Part shown: positions 1-8,879 of the stretch, one piece after another | How the letters are laid out: every line of letters starts with the position of its first letter | How positions within the stretch are numbered: the first letter of the stretch is position 1 | Assembly: GCA_902773195.1 (NCBI GenBank) | Contig: CACYDL010000154.1 | Span: forward strand, 1 to 12,587 | DNA length: 12,587 nucleotides | Direction of reading: 5' to 3' | DNA from: an uncultured Lachnospiraceae bacterium | Lineage (GTDB): Bacteria > Bacillota_A > Clostridia > Lachnospirales > Lachnospiraceae | Position numbers and translations under genes: made by a program | The notes under the pieces: generated by a model | Seen by the model: only the letters and a program-made list of their open reading frames with translations | What the model was told of the DNA's origin: nothing | Databases searched by the model: none

Positions 1-27
1 CCGACATGGTGCATACTTTGATGCAAA

Positions 28-34
28 AAGGAGG
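28..34 (+). promoter_or_regulatory. Ribosome binding site of the citrate synthase gene
   Basis: AAGGAGG lies 8 nt before a GTG codon at 43-45. It decides the start, because the nearby ATG at 21 is out of frame and lies upstream of the site. No promoter can be judged from the 42 bases available. Confidence 0.85.
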
Positions 35-42
35 AAACCAAG

Positions 43-1392
43 GTGGCATCCAATTTTCAAGATGACAATATTCTGGCGAGATTTTTCGGAAAGTCCTCCA
101 ATTATACAGACATACCGAACCACCTCTTCAATGAATACAACGTCAAAAAAGGTCTCCGCAACGAGGACGGGACCGGCGTGCGCATCGGTCTGACCCGCGT
201 GGCGGACGTTATCGGTTACGAGACCGCGGAGGACGGGACGATCCGCCCCTGCGACGGAGACCTTCTCTACAGAGGATACAGCATCCGCGATCTGATCCGC
301 GGGCGCCAGGGCAATTTCGGCTACGAGGAGACGTGTTTTCTTCTTCTCTTCGGCTTTCTTCCCGACGCCGCCCAGTTCCGGGAATTCAAGCAGAGTCTGG
401 CCATGCGCTACGACCTGCCGAACAACTTCCTGATCCACGAGGTTCTGACGTCCCCGTCGAAGAATCTCATGAACCGGCTTCAGACCCTGACCCTCTCCCT
501 GTATAACTACGACGAGGATCCCGACACGACGGACGTGTACGAGACGCTGCGCAAGGGCATCAACCTGATCGCGAAGTTCCCGCTTCTGGGCTGCTACTCC
601 TATCAGGCCAAGATGCACGACCTCTACCGCAAATCCCTCGTGATCCACTACCCGCGCCCGGATTACTCCATCGCGGAGAACATCCTGCACATGCTCCGGG
701 CGGACGGTGTGTTCAGTGACCGCGAGGCCAATCTGCTCGACGCCCTGCTTGTCATCCACGCGGATCACGGCGGCGGCAACAACTCGACCTTCACCAACGT
801 CGTCATCGGCTCCACGGGCACGGACCTCTACTCCGCGATCTGCGGCTCCATCGGGGCGCTCAAGGGACCGAAGCACGGCGGCGCCAACGTATCCGTATCC
901 GAAATGATGAACGAGGTGATCCAGATCACCAACTTCACCCGGGACAGGGACGCCGTCGTCAAGGTCGTAAACGATCTGCTCGACCACGCTCTCTATGACA
1001 ACAGCGGACTCATCTACGGCTTCGGCCACGCGGTCTACACCCTGTCCGATCCCAGGGCCGAGCTGCTCCGCTCTCTCTGCCGCGCGCTCGCGGAGGAGAA
1101 GGACTGCACCGAGCAGTTCGAGTTCTACGAGCTGTTCGAGAAGACGGTGAAGGAAGTGGTCTATCAGCGCAAGAAGAAGATCCTTCCCACAAACGTCGAC
1201 TTCTACTCCGGTCTGGCCTACAGGATGCTGGGGATCCCCGAGGATCTCTTCACGCCGCTGTTCGCGATCGCCCGGGTGGCCGGCTGGGTCGCCCACAACG
1301 TGGAGAACAAGCTCTACGACGGCAGAATCATGCGTCCCGCGACCAAGTACGTGGGAGAACACTTCGATTATACGGAAATGTCCGACAGATAA
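43..1392 (+). CDS. gltA: Citrate synthase (citrate/2-methylcitrate synthase family)
   Basis: This enzyme condenses oxaloacetate and acetyl-CoA to citrate in the cytoplasm, feeding the oxidative TCA arm and glutamate synthesis. The 449-residue product carries the family's active-site blocks in order: HADH at residues 239-242, GPKHGGAN with H278, GFGHAVY with H329, NVDFYSG with catalytic D386, and RVAGWVAH with R411. H278, H329 and D386 match the classical catalytic triad of citrate synthases. The start is GTG at 43, chosen because AAGGAGG at 28-34 lies 8 nt upstream; the ATG at 21 is in another frame. It is the only + strand gene here and converges on truA. Length is at the long end of the family, with an N-terminal extension of the kind seen in Clostridia. 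A 2-methylcitrate synthase cannot be excluded from sequence alone, but no prp genes are nearby. Confidence 0.97.
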   Translation: MASNFQDDNILARFFGKSSNYTDIPNHLFNEYNVKKGLRNEDGTGVRIGLTRVADVIGYETAEDGTIRPCDGDLLYRGYSIRDLIRGRQGNFGYEETCFLLLFGFLPDAAQFREFKQSLAMRYDLPNNFLIHEVLTSPSKNLMNRLQTLTLSLYNYDEDPDTTDVYETLRKGINLIAKFPLLGCYSYQAKMHDLYRKSLVIHYPRPDYSIAENILHMLRADGVFSDREANLLDALLVIHADHGGGNNSTFTNVVIGSTGTDLYSAICGSIGALKGPKHGGANVSVSEMMNEVIQITNFTRDRDAVVKVVNDLLDHALYDNSGLIYGFGHAVYTLSDPRAELLRSLCRALAEEKDCTEQFEFYELFEKTVKEVVYQRKKKILPTNVDFYSGLAYRMLGIPEDLFTPLFAIARVAGWVAHNVENKLYDGRIMRPATKYVGEHFDYTEMSDR

Positions 1393-1410
1393 CGTCTGTT
1401 CTGCCGGACT

Positions 1411-2181
1411 TCACCTCTCTCCGGGCATGGCGGCGCCGCCGTCATAGTCCGGATATTCTATATTCATCAGTATCAGGCCCCTGGCGACCGCCGTGGGTCC
1501 CGCCGCGCCGCGGTCCTTCGCGGCAAGGATCTCCTCCATCTTCTCCGGCGGAATTTTTCCTCCTCCGATCTCGATCAGGGTTCCCACGATGATGCGGACC
1601 ATATTGTAGAGAAATCCGTTTCCGGTAATCCGGAAGATGATCCGCTCCCCGCGGCGTACGCACCCGGCGTCGTAGATGGTCCTGACCGTCGTGCGGCTCG
1701 AGAAGCCGGAGGCGCAGAAGGAGCGGAAATCATGCTCCCCGATCAGGTACTTCGCCGCCCGGTCCATTTTACCCTCGTCCAGCGGATAGTACCAGTGCAT
1801 CTCGGTGCGCCTGGTCAGAGGATCCTCGTGCGCCCGGTTGAGGATCCTGTACTCGTAGGTCTTGACGGTATTCTGAAATCGCGGATGGAAGCTGTCGGGC
1901 ACCCGGTCGGAACAGACGACGCGGATGTCCCTGGGCAGACGGCTGTTGAGGGCGAAGGCGATCTTCGACGGCTCGATTCTGGTGTCCCGGTCAAAGACCA
2001 CGACGTTTCCCTCGGCGTGAACCCCGGTGTCCGTCCTCGAGGCCCCCATGGTCTTCACGGGTTCTCCGAAGAGACCCGCCAGGGCGTCATTGAGGACGTC
2101 CTGTACGGCGACGCCGTTTGTCTGGCTCTGAAAACCCACGTATTCCGTTCCGTCGTAGGCCACTTTCAGGCGGATTCTCAT
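1411..2181 (-). CDS. truA: tRNA pseudouridine(38-40) synthase TruA
   Basis: TruA isomerises uridines 38, 39 and 40 in the anticodon stem of many tRNAs to pseudouridine. The 256-residue protein is of normal length. It opens with the RLKVAYDGTEYVGFQ block and has the signature SRTDTGVHAEG around residues 48-58, in which D51 is the catalytic aspartate. The C-terminal half contains FRSFCASG and the GNGFLYNMVRIIVGTL block typical of the family. The start ATG at 2181 follows AGGAG by about 11 nt, a slightly long spacing. It lies 58 nt downstream of ecfT and is probably the last gene of the ecfA1-ecfA2-ecfT-truA run, an order widely conserved in Bacillota. Its stop is 18 nt from that of the convergent citrate synthase gene, and no convincing terminator lies between them. 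Confidence 0.98.
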   Translation of the reverse strand: MRIRLKVAYDGTEYVGFQSQTNGVAVQDVLNDALAGLFGEPVKTMGASRTDTGVHAEGNVVVFDRDTRIEPSKIAFALNSRLPRDIRVVCSDRVPDSFHPRFQNTVKTYEYRILNRAHEDPLTRRTEMHWYYPLDEGKMDRAAKYLIGEHDFRSFCASGFSSRTTVRTIYDAGCVRRGERIIFRITGNGFLYNMVRIIVGTLIEIGGGKIPPEKMEEILAAKDRGAAGPTAVARGLILMNIEYPDYDGGAAMPGER

Positions 2182-2239
2182 TCCCTGCGCTTCTCCTCAT
2201 CATTTGATTTCCGGCTGCCTGCCGCGGATCCCTGTCCCG

Positions 2240-3040
2240 TCACAGACCGGTCACGCGAAACGCGATGCAGCCGGCCAGAAACAGCAGCAGCATCCCGTAG
2301 GCGACGCGGTCGGCGCGGGAATAGCGCAGCGGCTTCATCTGGGTCCGCCCGCTGCCGCCGTGATAGCACCTGGCCTCCATCGCCATCGCCAGGTCGTTCG
2401 CCCTGCGGAAGGCGGAGACGAAAAGCGGGACCAGCAGAGGGATCATGGCCTTCAGGCGCTGGATAAAGTTTCCGCTCTCAAAATCCGCGCCCCTGGCGAT
2501 CTGGGCCTTTTTGATCTTGTCGGTCTCCTCCATCAGGATCGGGATGAACCGGAGGGCGATCGACATCATCATGGCGATCTCATGGACCGGCACCCTGAAA
2601 ACCCTGAGAAAACCGAACAGCGATTCCATGCCGTCGGTCAGGGCGTTCGGAGTCGTCGTGAGCGTCATGATCGAGGAGCCCGTCACCAGGAAGACCAGGC
2701 GGATGCCCATCTTGGCCGCGGTCCTCAGGCCTTCGAGGGTGATCCGGAAGATCCACCATCTCCAGATCACGGTGCCGGGCGTAAGAAGCAGGTTGAAGGC
2801 CATGGTCACGATCAGGACGAAAAGGACCGGCTTGAGGCTCTTCAGGACAAACCGGACCGGAACGCCCGAGAGAAGGACGAGGGCGACCAGCGCGGCGCCG
2901 CAGAACGCATACCCGAAGACGCCCTTCACGAGGAAGAGCGAGACGATATAGACCAGCGTCCCGAGGAATTTCACTCTCGGGTCCAGCCGGTGCAGTATCG
3001 AATTGGTCGGATAGTATTGTCCGAGTGTCAGTTCACCCAT
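2240..3040 (-). CDS. ecfT: Energy-coupling factor transporter transmembrane protein EcfT
   Basis: EcfT is the membrane scaffold of group II ECF importers. It couples ATP hydrolysis by EcfA1/EcfA2 to exchangeable substrate-binding S components for vitamins or metal ions. The 266-residue protein has hydrophobic segments near residues 26-58, 70-87, 113-127, 200-210 and 247-262. Between them lie two coupling motifs that contact the ATPases: ARG at residues 182-184 (IARGADFESG) and the second site at 223-225, read here as ARC in the MEARCYHGG block, a variant common in Bacillota. The start ATG at 3040 overlaps the end of ecfA2 by 8 nt, with GGGAG about 9 nt upstream, suggesting translational coupling. 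No S component gene is in the window, so the substrate cannot be named. Confidence 0.97.
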   Translation of the reverse strand: MGELTLGQYYPTNSILHRLDPRVKFLGTLVYIVSLFLVKGVFGYAFCGAALVALVLLSGVPVRFVLKSLKPVLFVLIVTMAFNLLLTPGTVIWRWWIFRITLEGLRTAAKMGIRLVFLVTGSSIMTLTTTPNALTDGMESLFGFLRVFRVPVHEIAMMMSIALRFIPILMEETDKIKKAQIARGADFESGNFIQRLKAMIPLLVPLFVSAFRRANDLAMAMEARCYHGGSGRTQMKPLRYSRADRVAYGMLLLFLAGCIAFRVTGL

Positions 3041-3923
3041 TTTTCGGATCTCCCTGCGCCGGGCTCATTGACGCGCGGTTCGAAACCGCCATCAGGATGC
3101 TGCGCTTGGCCTCTTCCACAGTGACCGCCCCGGTGTCGACGTGAAGCCCGCGCTTCCTCAGCGCGTGCATGATATATGTGATCTGAGGCGCCGCCAGCCC
3201 CATCCGCTCCAGCTCCCTGTAGTGGGAGAAGACCTGTCTGGGCGGGGCGTCAAAGGCGATCCGGCCCTCGTCGACGACGATGAGACGGTTCGCGTACAGC
3301 GCGACGTCCTCCATGCTGTGCGAGACAAGGATGACCGTGATCCCCCGCTTGTCCCGAAGATAACGGATCTGGTTCAGGATCTCGTCCCGGCCCGCCGGAT
3401 CCAGTCCGGCCGTCGGCTCGTCCAGGATCAGCACCTCCGGATCCATGGCCAGCACGCCGGCGACGGCGACGCGGCGCTTCTGCCCGCCGGAGATCTCAAA
3501 GGGCGAGACGCCGTAGAGCTCCTCGGGAATGCCGACCTGCCGGAGCGCCTTTCTCGCGCGTTCCTCGCACTCTTCCTTCGTCAGGCCTTCGTTCTTCGGG
3601 CCGAACATCACGTCGGTGAGCACGTCCGTCTCAAACAGCTGGTTCTCGGGATACTGAAACACCAGTCCCACGTGGGTTCTGAGAGACCTCAGGTCATACT
3701 TATCCTCCCAGATGTCCTTTCCCTCGAACAGAACCTGCCCCGAGGTGGGGCGGATGAGACCGTTCAGGTGCTGGATCAGGGTGGATTTCCCGCTGCCGGT
3801 ATGACCGATCACACCGATAAACTCGCCCTCCCGGATCCCGAGATTCACGTGGTCCAGCGCTTTGACCTCGTAGACCGTCCCGGCTCCATAGGTATAACAA
3901 ACGTCCTTCAGTTCTATCAGCAT
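3033..3923 (-). CDS. ecfA2: Energy-coupling factor transporter ATPase EcfA2
   Basis: This is one of the two ABC ATPases that power the shared ECF module. Visible motifs in the 296-residue protein are Walker A GHTGSGKS at 40-47, the Q-loop glutamine Q90 in VFQYPENQLFE, signature ISGGQ at 144-148, Walker B VLILDEP with E169, and switch histidine H202. The YPENQLFE form after the Q-loop, the paralogue's FQNPDNQ, and position as second ATPase gene place it as EcfA2 (formerly CbiO2). A C-terminal extension beyond about residue 225 contains the HYRELERMGLAAPQ region typical of EcfA proteins. The start ATG at 3923 has GGAGG just upstream, inside the 12-nt gap after ecfA1. The last codons overlap ecfT. 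The tail past about residue 280 is not conserved in any way I recognise. Confidence 0.97.
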   Translation of the reverse strand: MLIELKDVCYTYGAGTVYEVKALDHVNLGIREGEFIGVIGHTGSGKSTLIQHLNGLIRPTSGQVLFEGKDIWEDKYDLRSLRTHVGLVFQYPENQLFETDVLTDVMFGPKNEGLTKEECEERARKALRQVGIPEELYGVSPFEISGGQKRRVAVAGVLAMDPEVLILDEPTAGLDPAGRDEILNQIRYLRDKRGITVILVSHSMEDVALYANRLIVVDEGRIAFDAPPRQVFSHYRELERMGLAAPQITYIMHALRKRGLHVDTGAVTVEEAKRSILMAVSNRASMSPAQGDPKNG

Positions 3924-3935
3924 GCCGCCTCCGTC

Positions 3936-4781
3936 TCACCCGCAAAGGGCGTCCACCAGTTCTTCGATCGTGAGAACGCCTTCCGGAAGAGAGATCCCGG
4001 CGTTCGCCAGCTCAAACGCGAGCTCCGTGACCTGGGGCACGGCGAGTCTCAGCTTCTTGAGCTCGTTCACGCGGGAGAATACCTCCCTGGGCGTTCCCGA
4101 CAGGACGATTTTCCCGGAGTCCATGACGTAGACACGGTCGGCGTAGACGACCTCCTCCATGTAGTGGGTGATCAGGATCACCGTCACGTGCTCCTTCTCG
4201 TTGAGCTCCCGGATGACCTCCAGCACTTCCTTCCTGCCGTTCGGATCCAGCATGGCGGTGGGCTCGTCCATCACGATGCAGTCGGGGTGCATGGCGACCA
4301 CGCCTGCGATGGCGACCCTCTGCTTCTGCCCGCCCGACAGTCTGTTCGGGGAGCGGTCGCGGAAGCCGAGCATCCCGACCTTTCCCAGCGCGTCGTCCAC
4401 CCGCTTCCAGATGTCCTCCGTGGGAATCCCCAGATTCTCCGGCCCGAAGCCCACGTCCTCGTCCACCACGGTCCCGATGATCTGGTTGTCCGGGTTCTGG
4501 AACACCATGCCGGCCTTCTGCCGGACCTTCCAGAGCTCGTCCACCTCCGAGGTATTGATCCCGTCGACCCACATCGTTCCGCTGGTCGGCACGAGAAGCG
4601 CGTTGATATGCTTGGCGAGCGTCGACTTTCCCGAGCCGTTGTGTCCGAGAATCGCGATAAAATCCCCGCGCTCCGCCTCAAAGGAGAGATCGCTGATGGC
4701 GGTGATCTTCTCCTCCTCTTCGTGCTCGTCGTTGTATTTTACGTAATTGAACCCGAGCTTTGACGCTCTAATGATCGGCAT
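3936..4781 (-). CDS. ecfA1: Energy-coupling factor transporter ATPase EcfA1
   Basis: This is the partner ATPase of EcfA2; the two form a heterodimer on EcfT at the inner membrane face. The 281-residue protein shows Walker A GHNGSGKS at 46-53, Q-loop Q95 in VFQNPDNQ, signature LSGGQ at 148-152, Walker B CIVMDEP with catalytic E173, and switch histidine H206. An acidic stretch at about residues 18-24 (DEHEEEE) lies before the first conserved strand block; such inserts are frequent in EcfA1 of Clostridia. The start ATG at 4779-4781 lies inside the 3' end of engB, overlapping by 14 nt, with AGAGGTG just upstream, so translation is probably coupled to engB. Assignment as EcfA1 rather than EcfA2 rests on gene order and the FQNPDNQ motif. 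Confidence 0.97.
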   Translation of the reverse strand: MPIIRASKLGFNYVKYNDEHEEEEKITAISDLSFEAERGDFIAILGHNGSGKSTLAKHINALLVPTSGTMWVDGINTSEVDELWKVRQKAGMVFQNPDNQIIGTVVDEDVGFGPENLGIPTEDIWKRVDDALGKVGMLGFRDRSPNRLSGGQKQRVAIAGVVAMHPDCIVMDEPTAMLDPNGRKEVLEVIRELNEKEHVTVILITHYMEEVVYADRVYVMDSGKIVLSGTPREVFSRVNELKKLRLAVPQVTELAFELANAGISLPEGVLTIEELVDALCG

Positions 4782-5400
4782 CGTTCACCTCTCCCGCCCT
4801 GCGGATCAGTTCCCAGACTTCGTCTCTGCCTTCGCGGGTGACCGAGGAGAAGGGGATGATCTTTGTGCCCCCGGCGGTCCCCAGCCCCTCCCGCACCGTC
4901 TTCAGGTTCTTGTCCAGCTGGTTCTTCGTGATCTTATCCTTCTTCGTGGCGATAATCACGGGCTTCATGCCGCTGGAAAGGATCCACTGGTACATCAGGC
5001 GGTCATTCGCCGTCGGGGCATGTCTTATGTCAACCAGAAGGAAGACCTCCCTGAGCATTTCCGAATTCCGGAGATACCCCTCGATCATTTTTCCCCACGC
5101 CTCCTTCACCTTGGGCGAGGCGTTGGCGTAGCCGTAGCCGGGGAGGTCCACCAGATAGCAGTCGGGGGCGAAATCCTCCCTGGTCTCCCCGGGGTTGACC
5201 CTGTAATAGTTGACAGTCTGCGTCTTTCCGGGCTGCGAGGACGTCCGGGCGAGGGCCTTTCTCTCGATGAGGGTATTGATCAGAGAGCTCTTCCCGACGT
5301 TGGACTTTCCCGCGAATGCCACCTCGTACCGGCGGTTGACCGGCAGGCGGCTTGTGACCCCGCACACTGTCTCAAGCTCTACGCTTCGGATTTTGTTCAT
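4768..5400 (-). CDS. engB: Ribosome biogenesis GTPase EngB (YsxC/YihA)
   Basis: EngB is a small TRAFAC GTPase needed for late assembly of the 50S ribosomal subunit. The 210-residue protein contains all G motifs in order: G1 GKSNVGKS at 31-38, a G2 threonine in the KTQT block near 59-62, G3 DLPGYGYA from residue 85, G4 TKKD at 152-155, and G5 SSVT at 185-188. The start ATG at 5400 follows GGGGA by 5 nt. In many Bacillota engB lies after clpX and lon; here lon is absent and engB follows clpX directly after a 69-nt spacer. Its 3' end overlaps ecfA1 by 14 nt, which joins the protease/ribosome set to the ECF set. Confidence 0.98.
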   Translation of the reverse strand: MNKIRSVELETVCGVTSRLPVNRRYEVAFAGKSNVGKSSLINTLIERKALARTSSQPGKTQTVNYYRVNPGETREDFAPDCYLVDLPGYGYANASPKVKEAWGKMIEGYLRNSEMLREVFLLVDIRHAPTANDRLMYQWILSSGMKPVIIATKKDKITKNQLDKNLKTVREGLGTAGGTKIIPFSSVTREGRDEVWELIRRAGEVNDADH

Positions 5401-5412
5401 ATCTGTCCCCGC

Positions 5413-5445
5413 TCCCGCGCCGGCGCTCTCCGGCGCCCTGCGGGA
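5413..5445 (-). other. GC-rich hairpin before engB
   Basis: In the 69-nt clpX-engB spacer, TCCCGC at 5413-5418 can pair with GCGGGA at 5440-5445, and inside it GCCGG at 5419-5423 with CCGGC at 5430-5434. The structure ends just upstream of the engB ribosome binding site (GGGGA at about 5406-5410 on the - strand). There is no T-run, so it does not look like an intrinsic terminator. It may stabilise or process the message, or be chance in GC-rich DNA. Confidence 0.35.
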
Positions 5446-5469
5446 TTTCTGCCGGCTTCGCCCCTGCCG

Positions 5470-6777
<1,308 letters not shown>

Positions 6778-6843
6778 TGCTTCCTCTCTGAAAATGTATT
6801 TTCCCGGTCTCCCCTTCGGGCCGGACCTCTATTTACCGCAACA

Positions 6844-6866
6844 GGACTCCTGCCTCACAGGAGTCC
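6844..6866 (-). other. Perfect 9-bp hairpin in the clpP-clpX spacer
   Basis: GGACTCCTG at 6844-6852 is followed after a 5-nt loop by its exact reverse complement CAGGAGTCC at 6858-6866. The 7-mer CCGCAAC occurs as a direct repeat on both sides (6836-6842 and 6866-6872). No T-run follows in either direction, so it is unlikely to be an ordinary intrinsic terminator. A second hairpin, CTGCGC at 6878-6883 with GCGCAG at 6887-6892, lies right after the clpP stop. Together they suggest a structured spacer that could set clpP versus clpX message levels. Confidence 0.55.
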
Positions 6867-6895
6867 CGCAACGAAATCTGCGCCCGGCGCAGCAT

Positions 6896-7486
6896 TTATC
6901 TGTTTCTGACGACACTGTCGATCAGGCCGTAGGAGACCGCCTCCTCGGCGGTCAGCCAGTGATCCCTGTCGGTGTCGCGCTCGATGACCTCGATGCTCTG
7001 CCCGGTATTCGCGGCGAGAATCTCATTGAGCTTCTTCCTGGTCTTCAGGATGTGGTCCGCGTCGATCAGCATATCGGACGCTTTTCCCGAGGTGCCTCCC
7101 GAGGGCTGATGGATCATGATCTCGGAATTGGGAAGCGCCTGTCTCTTTCCCTTGGTGCCGCCCGCGAGGAGGAAGGCTCCCATGCTGGCCGCCATGCCGA
7201 TGCAGATCGTCGACACGTCGCACTTGATGTACTGCATCGTGTCGTAGATCGCCATTCCGGCCGACACCGAGCCGCCGGGGCTGTTGATGTACAGGCTGAT
7301 ATCCTTCGCGGGGTCTTCGGATTCAAGGAAGAGGAGCTGCGCGACGATCACGCTGGCGGAGACGTCGTTGACCTCCTCGCCGAGAAAGATGATCCTCTCC
7401 TTGAGAAGCCTGGAATAGATATCGTAGCTTCTCTCGCCCTGAGCGGTCCGCTCGATGACGTAGGGAATCAGTGTTCCGTTAATCAA
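6896..7486 (-). CDS. clpP: ATP-dependent Clp protease proteolytic subunit ClpP (TTG start)
   Basis: ClpP is the barrel-shaped serine peptidase that degrades proteins delivered by ClpX or other Clp ATPases. The 196-residue protein carries the catalytic triad S101 (GMAASMGAF), H126 (IMIHQPSGG) and D175 (DTDRDHW), plus the YINSPGGSV oxyanion-region block near 66-74. The start is TTG at 7484-7486: AAGGAGG at 7493-7499 lies 6 nt upstream, and the product then begins [12 protein letters not shown], matching family N-termini. The nearer ATG at 7491 reads ATG-AAT-TGA and cannot be the start. The tig stop (7488-7490) lies between binding site and start, and the binding site encodes the last tig codons. 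One oddity is K135, where most family members have Gln in the G-x-Q-A-[ST] segment. Confidence 0.98.
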   Translation of the reverse strand: MINGTLIPYVIERTAQGERSYDIYSRLLKERIIFLGEEVNDVSASVIVAQLLFLESEDPAKDISLYINSPGGSVSAGMAIYDTMQYIKCDVSTICIGMAASMGAFLLAGGTKGKRQALPNSEIMIHQPSGGTSGKASDMLIDADHILKTRKKLNEILAANTGQSIEVIERDTDRDHWLTAEEAVSYGLIDSVVRNR

Positions 7487-7487
7487 T

Positions 7488-8774
7488 TCATACCTCCTTC
7501 GCGCTGTCCGCCACGAGGGAGACGGCCTCCTGGACCGCGAGATCCTTGCGGATCTGCTCCTTCTCGGCGTCCGACATGACTTCCTTCAGCTTGTCCGTCT
7601 CCATCTGGTACATGGAGGCGATCCTGGCGATCTCTTCCTCGATCTTCTCGTCGGAGATCTCGATTCCGGCGTCCTTGGCGACCTCCTCGAGGACGAGCCT
7701 GGTCTGGATCTGCTTGAGCGCCTGCGGCTTCATATCCTCAAGCAGCTTCTCCGGCGTGGTGCCCTGATACTTCAGGTACATGTCCACCGGAATGCCGGAG
7801 CCCTGGAGTCTCTGGAGATAATCGCTGTACATCTGGGCGGCCTGGGAGTCGATCATCGCCTGCGGGATGTCCATCTCGGAGGCCTCGATCAGCTTGTCGA
7901 CGGCCTGGTTCTCCTTCTCCGTCCTGGCCTGCCTGTTCTTGTTCTCGAGAAGTCTCTCGCGGATGCTGTCCTTCAGCTCCTCGAGGGTGTCATATTCGGA
8001 GACGTCCTGGGCGAACTCGTCGTCGAGGGCCGGAAGCTCCTTCTTCTGGATCTTCTGAACCTTGCATTCAAAGACCGCGTCCTTGCCGGCCAGATCCGTC
8101 GCGTGATATTCCTGCGGGAAGGTCACGAACACCTTGCACTCCTCGCCCGGAAGCACGCCGATCAGCTGGTCCTCGAAGCCCGGGATGAACTGGTTGGAGC
8201 CGATCACGAGGGTCTGGCCCTCCGCGGTTCCGCCTTCGAACTTCACGCCGTCGACAGAGCCGGAGTAATCCAGGGTGACCGTGTCGCCCTTCTCCACCTC
8301 GCGGTCCTCGACGTCGACGAGCCTGGAGTTCTTCTCCTGCTCGGAGGCGAGCTCCCGCTCCACTTCGTCCTCGGTGACCTCGACCGTGCTCTTCTTCACC
8401 TCGATGCCCTTATACTCTCCGATCTTAACGTCCGGACGGAGCGCGACGGTGGCCGTGTAGATGAAGTCCTTGCCCTTCTCCACCTGGGTGATGTCGAACT
8501 CGGGTCTCGAGACGATCTCCAGTCCCGCTTCGCCGGACTCGGCGCCGTAGGTGGAATTGATCAGATCATTGGCCGCGTCTTCGTAGAACACGCCGGCTCC
8601 GTACATCTTCTCGACGAGCTGCTGCGGCACGTGTCCCTTGCGGAAGCCGGGCACGGAGATGCTCTTCTTATTCTTGTTGTAGGCTCTCGCGATCGCCTTG
8701 ACGAATTCCTCCGCGGCGATGGTGATAGTCAGCTTTGCCATGTTGTGTTCCAACCGTTCGATCTGTACGCTCAT
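7488..8774 (-). CDS. tig: Trigger factor (ribosome-associated peptidyl-prolyl isomerase chaperone)
   Basis: Trigger factor binds near the ribosomal exit tunnel and shields and helps fold nascent chains. From the ATG at 8774 the protein has 428 residues, the usual length. The N-terminal ribosome-binding domain contains the signature GFRKGHVP at 43-50. An FKBP-like isomerase domain spans about 155-245 ([20 protein letters not shown]). The rest is a long helical, charge-rich C-terminal chaperone domain. The start is ATG 8774 with GGAGG at 8779-8783. An in-frame TTG at 8786 would add four residues encoded by the binding site itself, so it is rejected. The stop TGA overlaps an ATG (ATGA at 7488-7491) and lies 2-4 nt before the clpP TTG, indicating tight coupling. 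The gene is probably first of the tig-clpP-clpX-engB run. Confidence 0.98.
   Translation of the reverse strand: MSVQIERLEHNMAKLTITIAAEEFVKAIARAYNKNKKSISVPGFRKGHVPQQLVEKMYGAGVFYEDAANDLINSTYGAESGEAGLEIVSRPEFDITQVEKGKDFIYTATVALRPDVKIGEYKGIEVKKSTVEVTEDEVERELASEQEKNSRLVDVEDREVEKGDTVTLDYSGSVDGVKFEGGTAEGQTLVIGSNQFIPGFEDQLIGVLPGEECKVFVTFPQEYHATDLAGKDAVFECKVQKIQKKELPALDDEFAQDVSEYDTLEELKDSIRERLLENKNRQARTEKENQAVDKLIEASEMDIPQAMIDSQAAQMYSDYLQRLQGSGIPVDMYLKYQGTTPEKLLEDMKPQALKQIQTRLVLEEVAKDAGIEISDEKIEEEIARIASMYQMETDKLKEVMSDAEKEQIRKDLAVQEAVSLVADSAKEV
7493..7499 (-). promoter_or_regulatory. Ribosome binding site that sets the clpP TTG start
   Basis: AAGGAGG sits inside the last codons of tig. It is 6 nt from the in-frame TTG at 7486 but only 1 nt from an ATG at 7491 that opens a two-codon frame ended by TGA. 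Spacing therefore selects TTG. Confidence 0.8.
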
Positions 8775-8813
8775 GTTTCCTCCCAATCAATCCGGACTTC
8801 CTTTTTGCGTCCG

Positions 8814-8879
8814 TTATAATACCTGATCCCGAAACGGCACAAAAAAGCCGCCGGCGCGAAAGCGCCGGAGTCTTTTCAT
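8814..8879 (-). CDS. Candidate 21-codon leader ORF upstream of tig
   Basis: An ATG at 8877-8879 opens a 21-codon frame ending in TAA at 8814-8816. AGAGG lies 4 nt upstream. The first eight codons give MKRLRRFR, five of them basic, and the frame runs through the whole terminator hairpin and its T-run. If translated, a ribosome would disrupt that hairpin. The frame may equally be chance in GC-rich DNA; there is no homology evidence. Confidence 0.2.
   Translation of the reverse strand: MKRLRRFRAGGFFVPFRDQVL
8816..8845 (-). promoter_or_regulatory. Possible proximal promoter of tig
   Basis: On the - strand a -10-like TATTAT (8816-8821) lies 18 nt after TTTTTG (8840-8845), a poor -35 that shares bases with the T-run of the terminator. 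Transcription would start near 8809, about 35 nt before the tig ATG. The -10 is good and the -35 weak, so confidence is low. Confidence 0.35.
8841..8868 (-). terminator. Intrinsic terminator between the DJ-1-family gene and tig
   Basis: Read on the - strand, CCGGCGC (8862-8868) pairs with GCGCCGG (8851-8857) around a 4-nt TTTC loop. CGGC and then six T residues (8841-8846) follow. It lies 68 nt after the stop of the DJ-1-family gene and 67 nt before tig. It fits termination of the upstream unit, but also attenuation of any transcript that starts between 8868 and 8936. Confidence 0.75.

Noticed and set aside
1393..1452. Terminator between citrate synthase and truA
   Set aside because: CCGGACT at 1404-1410 can pair with AGTCCGG at 1446-1452, but the loop is 35 nt and no T-run follows on either strand. 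A 5-bp ACAGA/TCTGT hairpin at 1385-1399 is too weak.
3141..4763. A 540-codon open frame on the + strand
   Set aside because: It mirrors ecfA1 and ecfA2, and its apparent internal repeats only reflect the similarity of those two paralogues read backwards.
8775..8786. TTG at 8786 as the tig start
   Set aside because: The four added residues would be encoded by the GGAGG binding site of the ATG at 8774, and the family N-terminus matches the ATG.
8815..8820. TATAAT on the + strand as a promoter
   Set aside because: There is no + strand gene downstream and no -35-like sequence at the right distance. The same bases fit a - strand -10 for tig.
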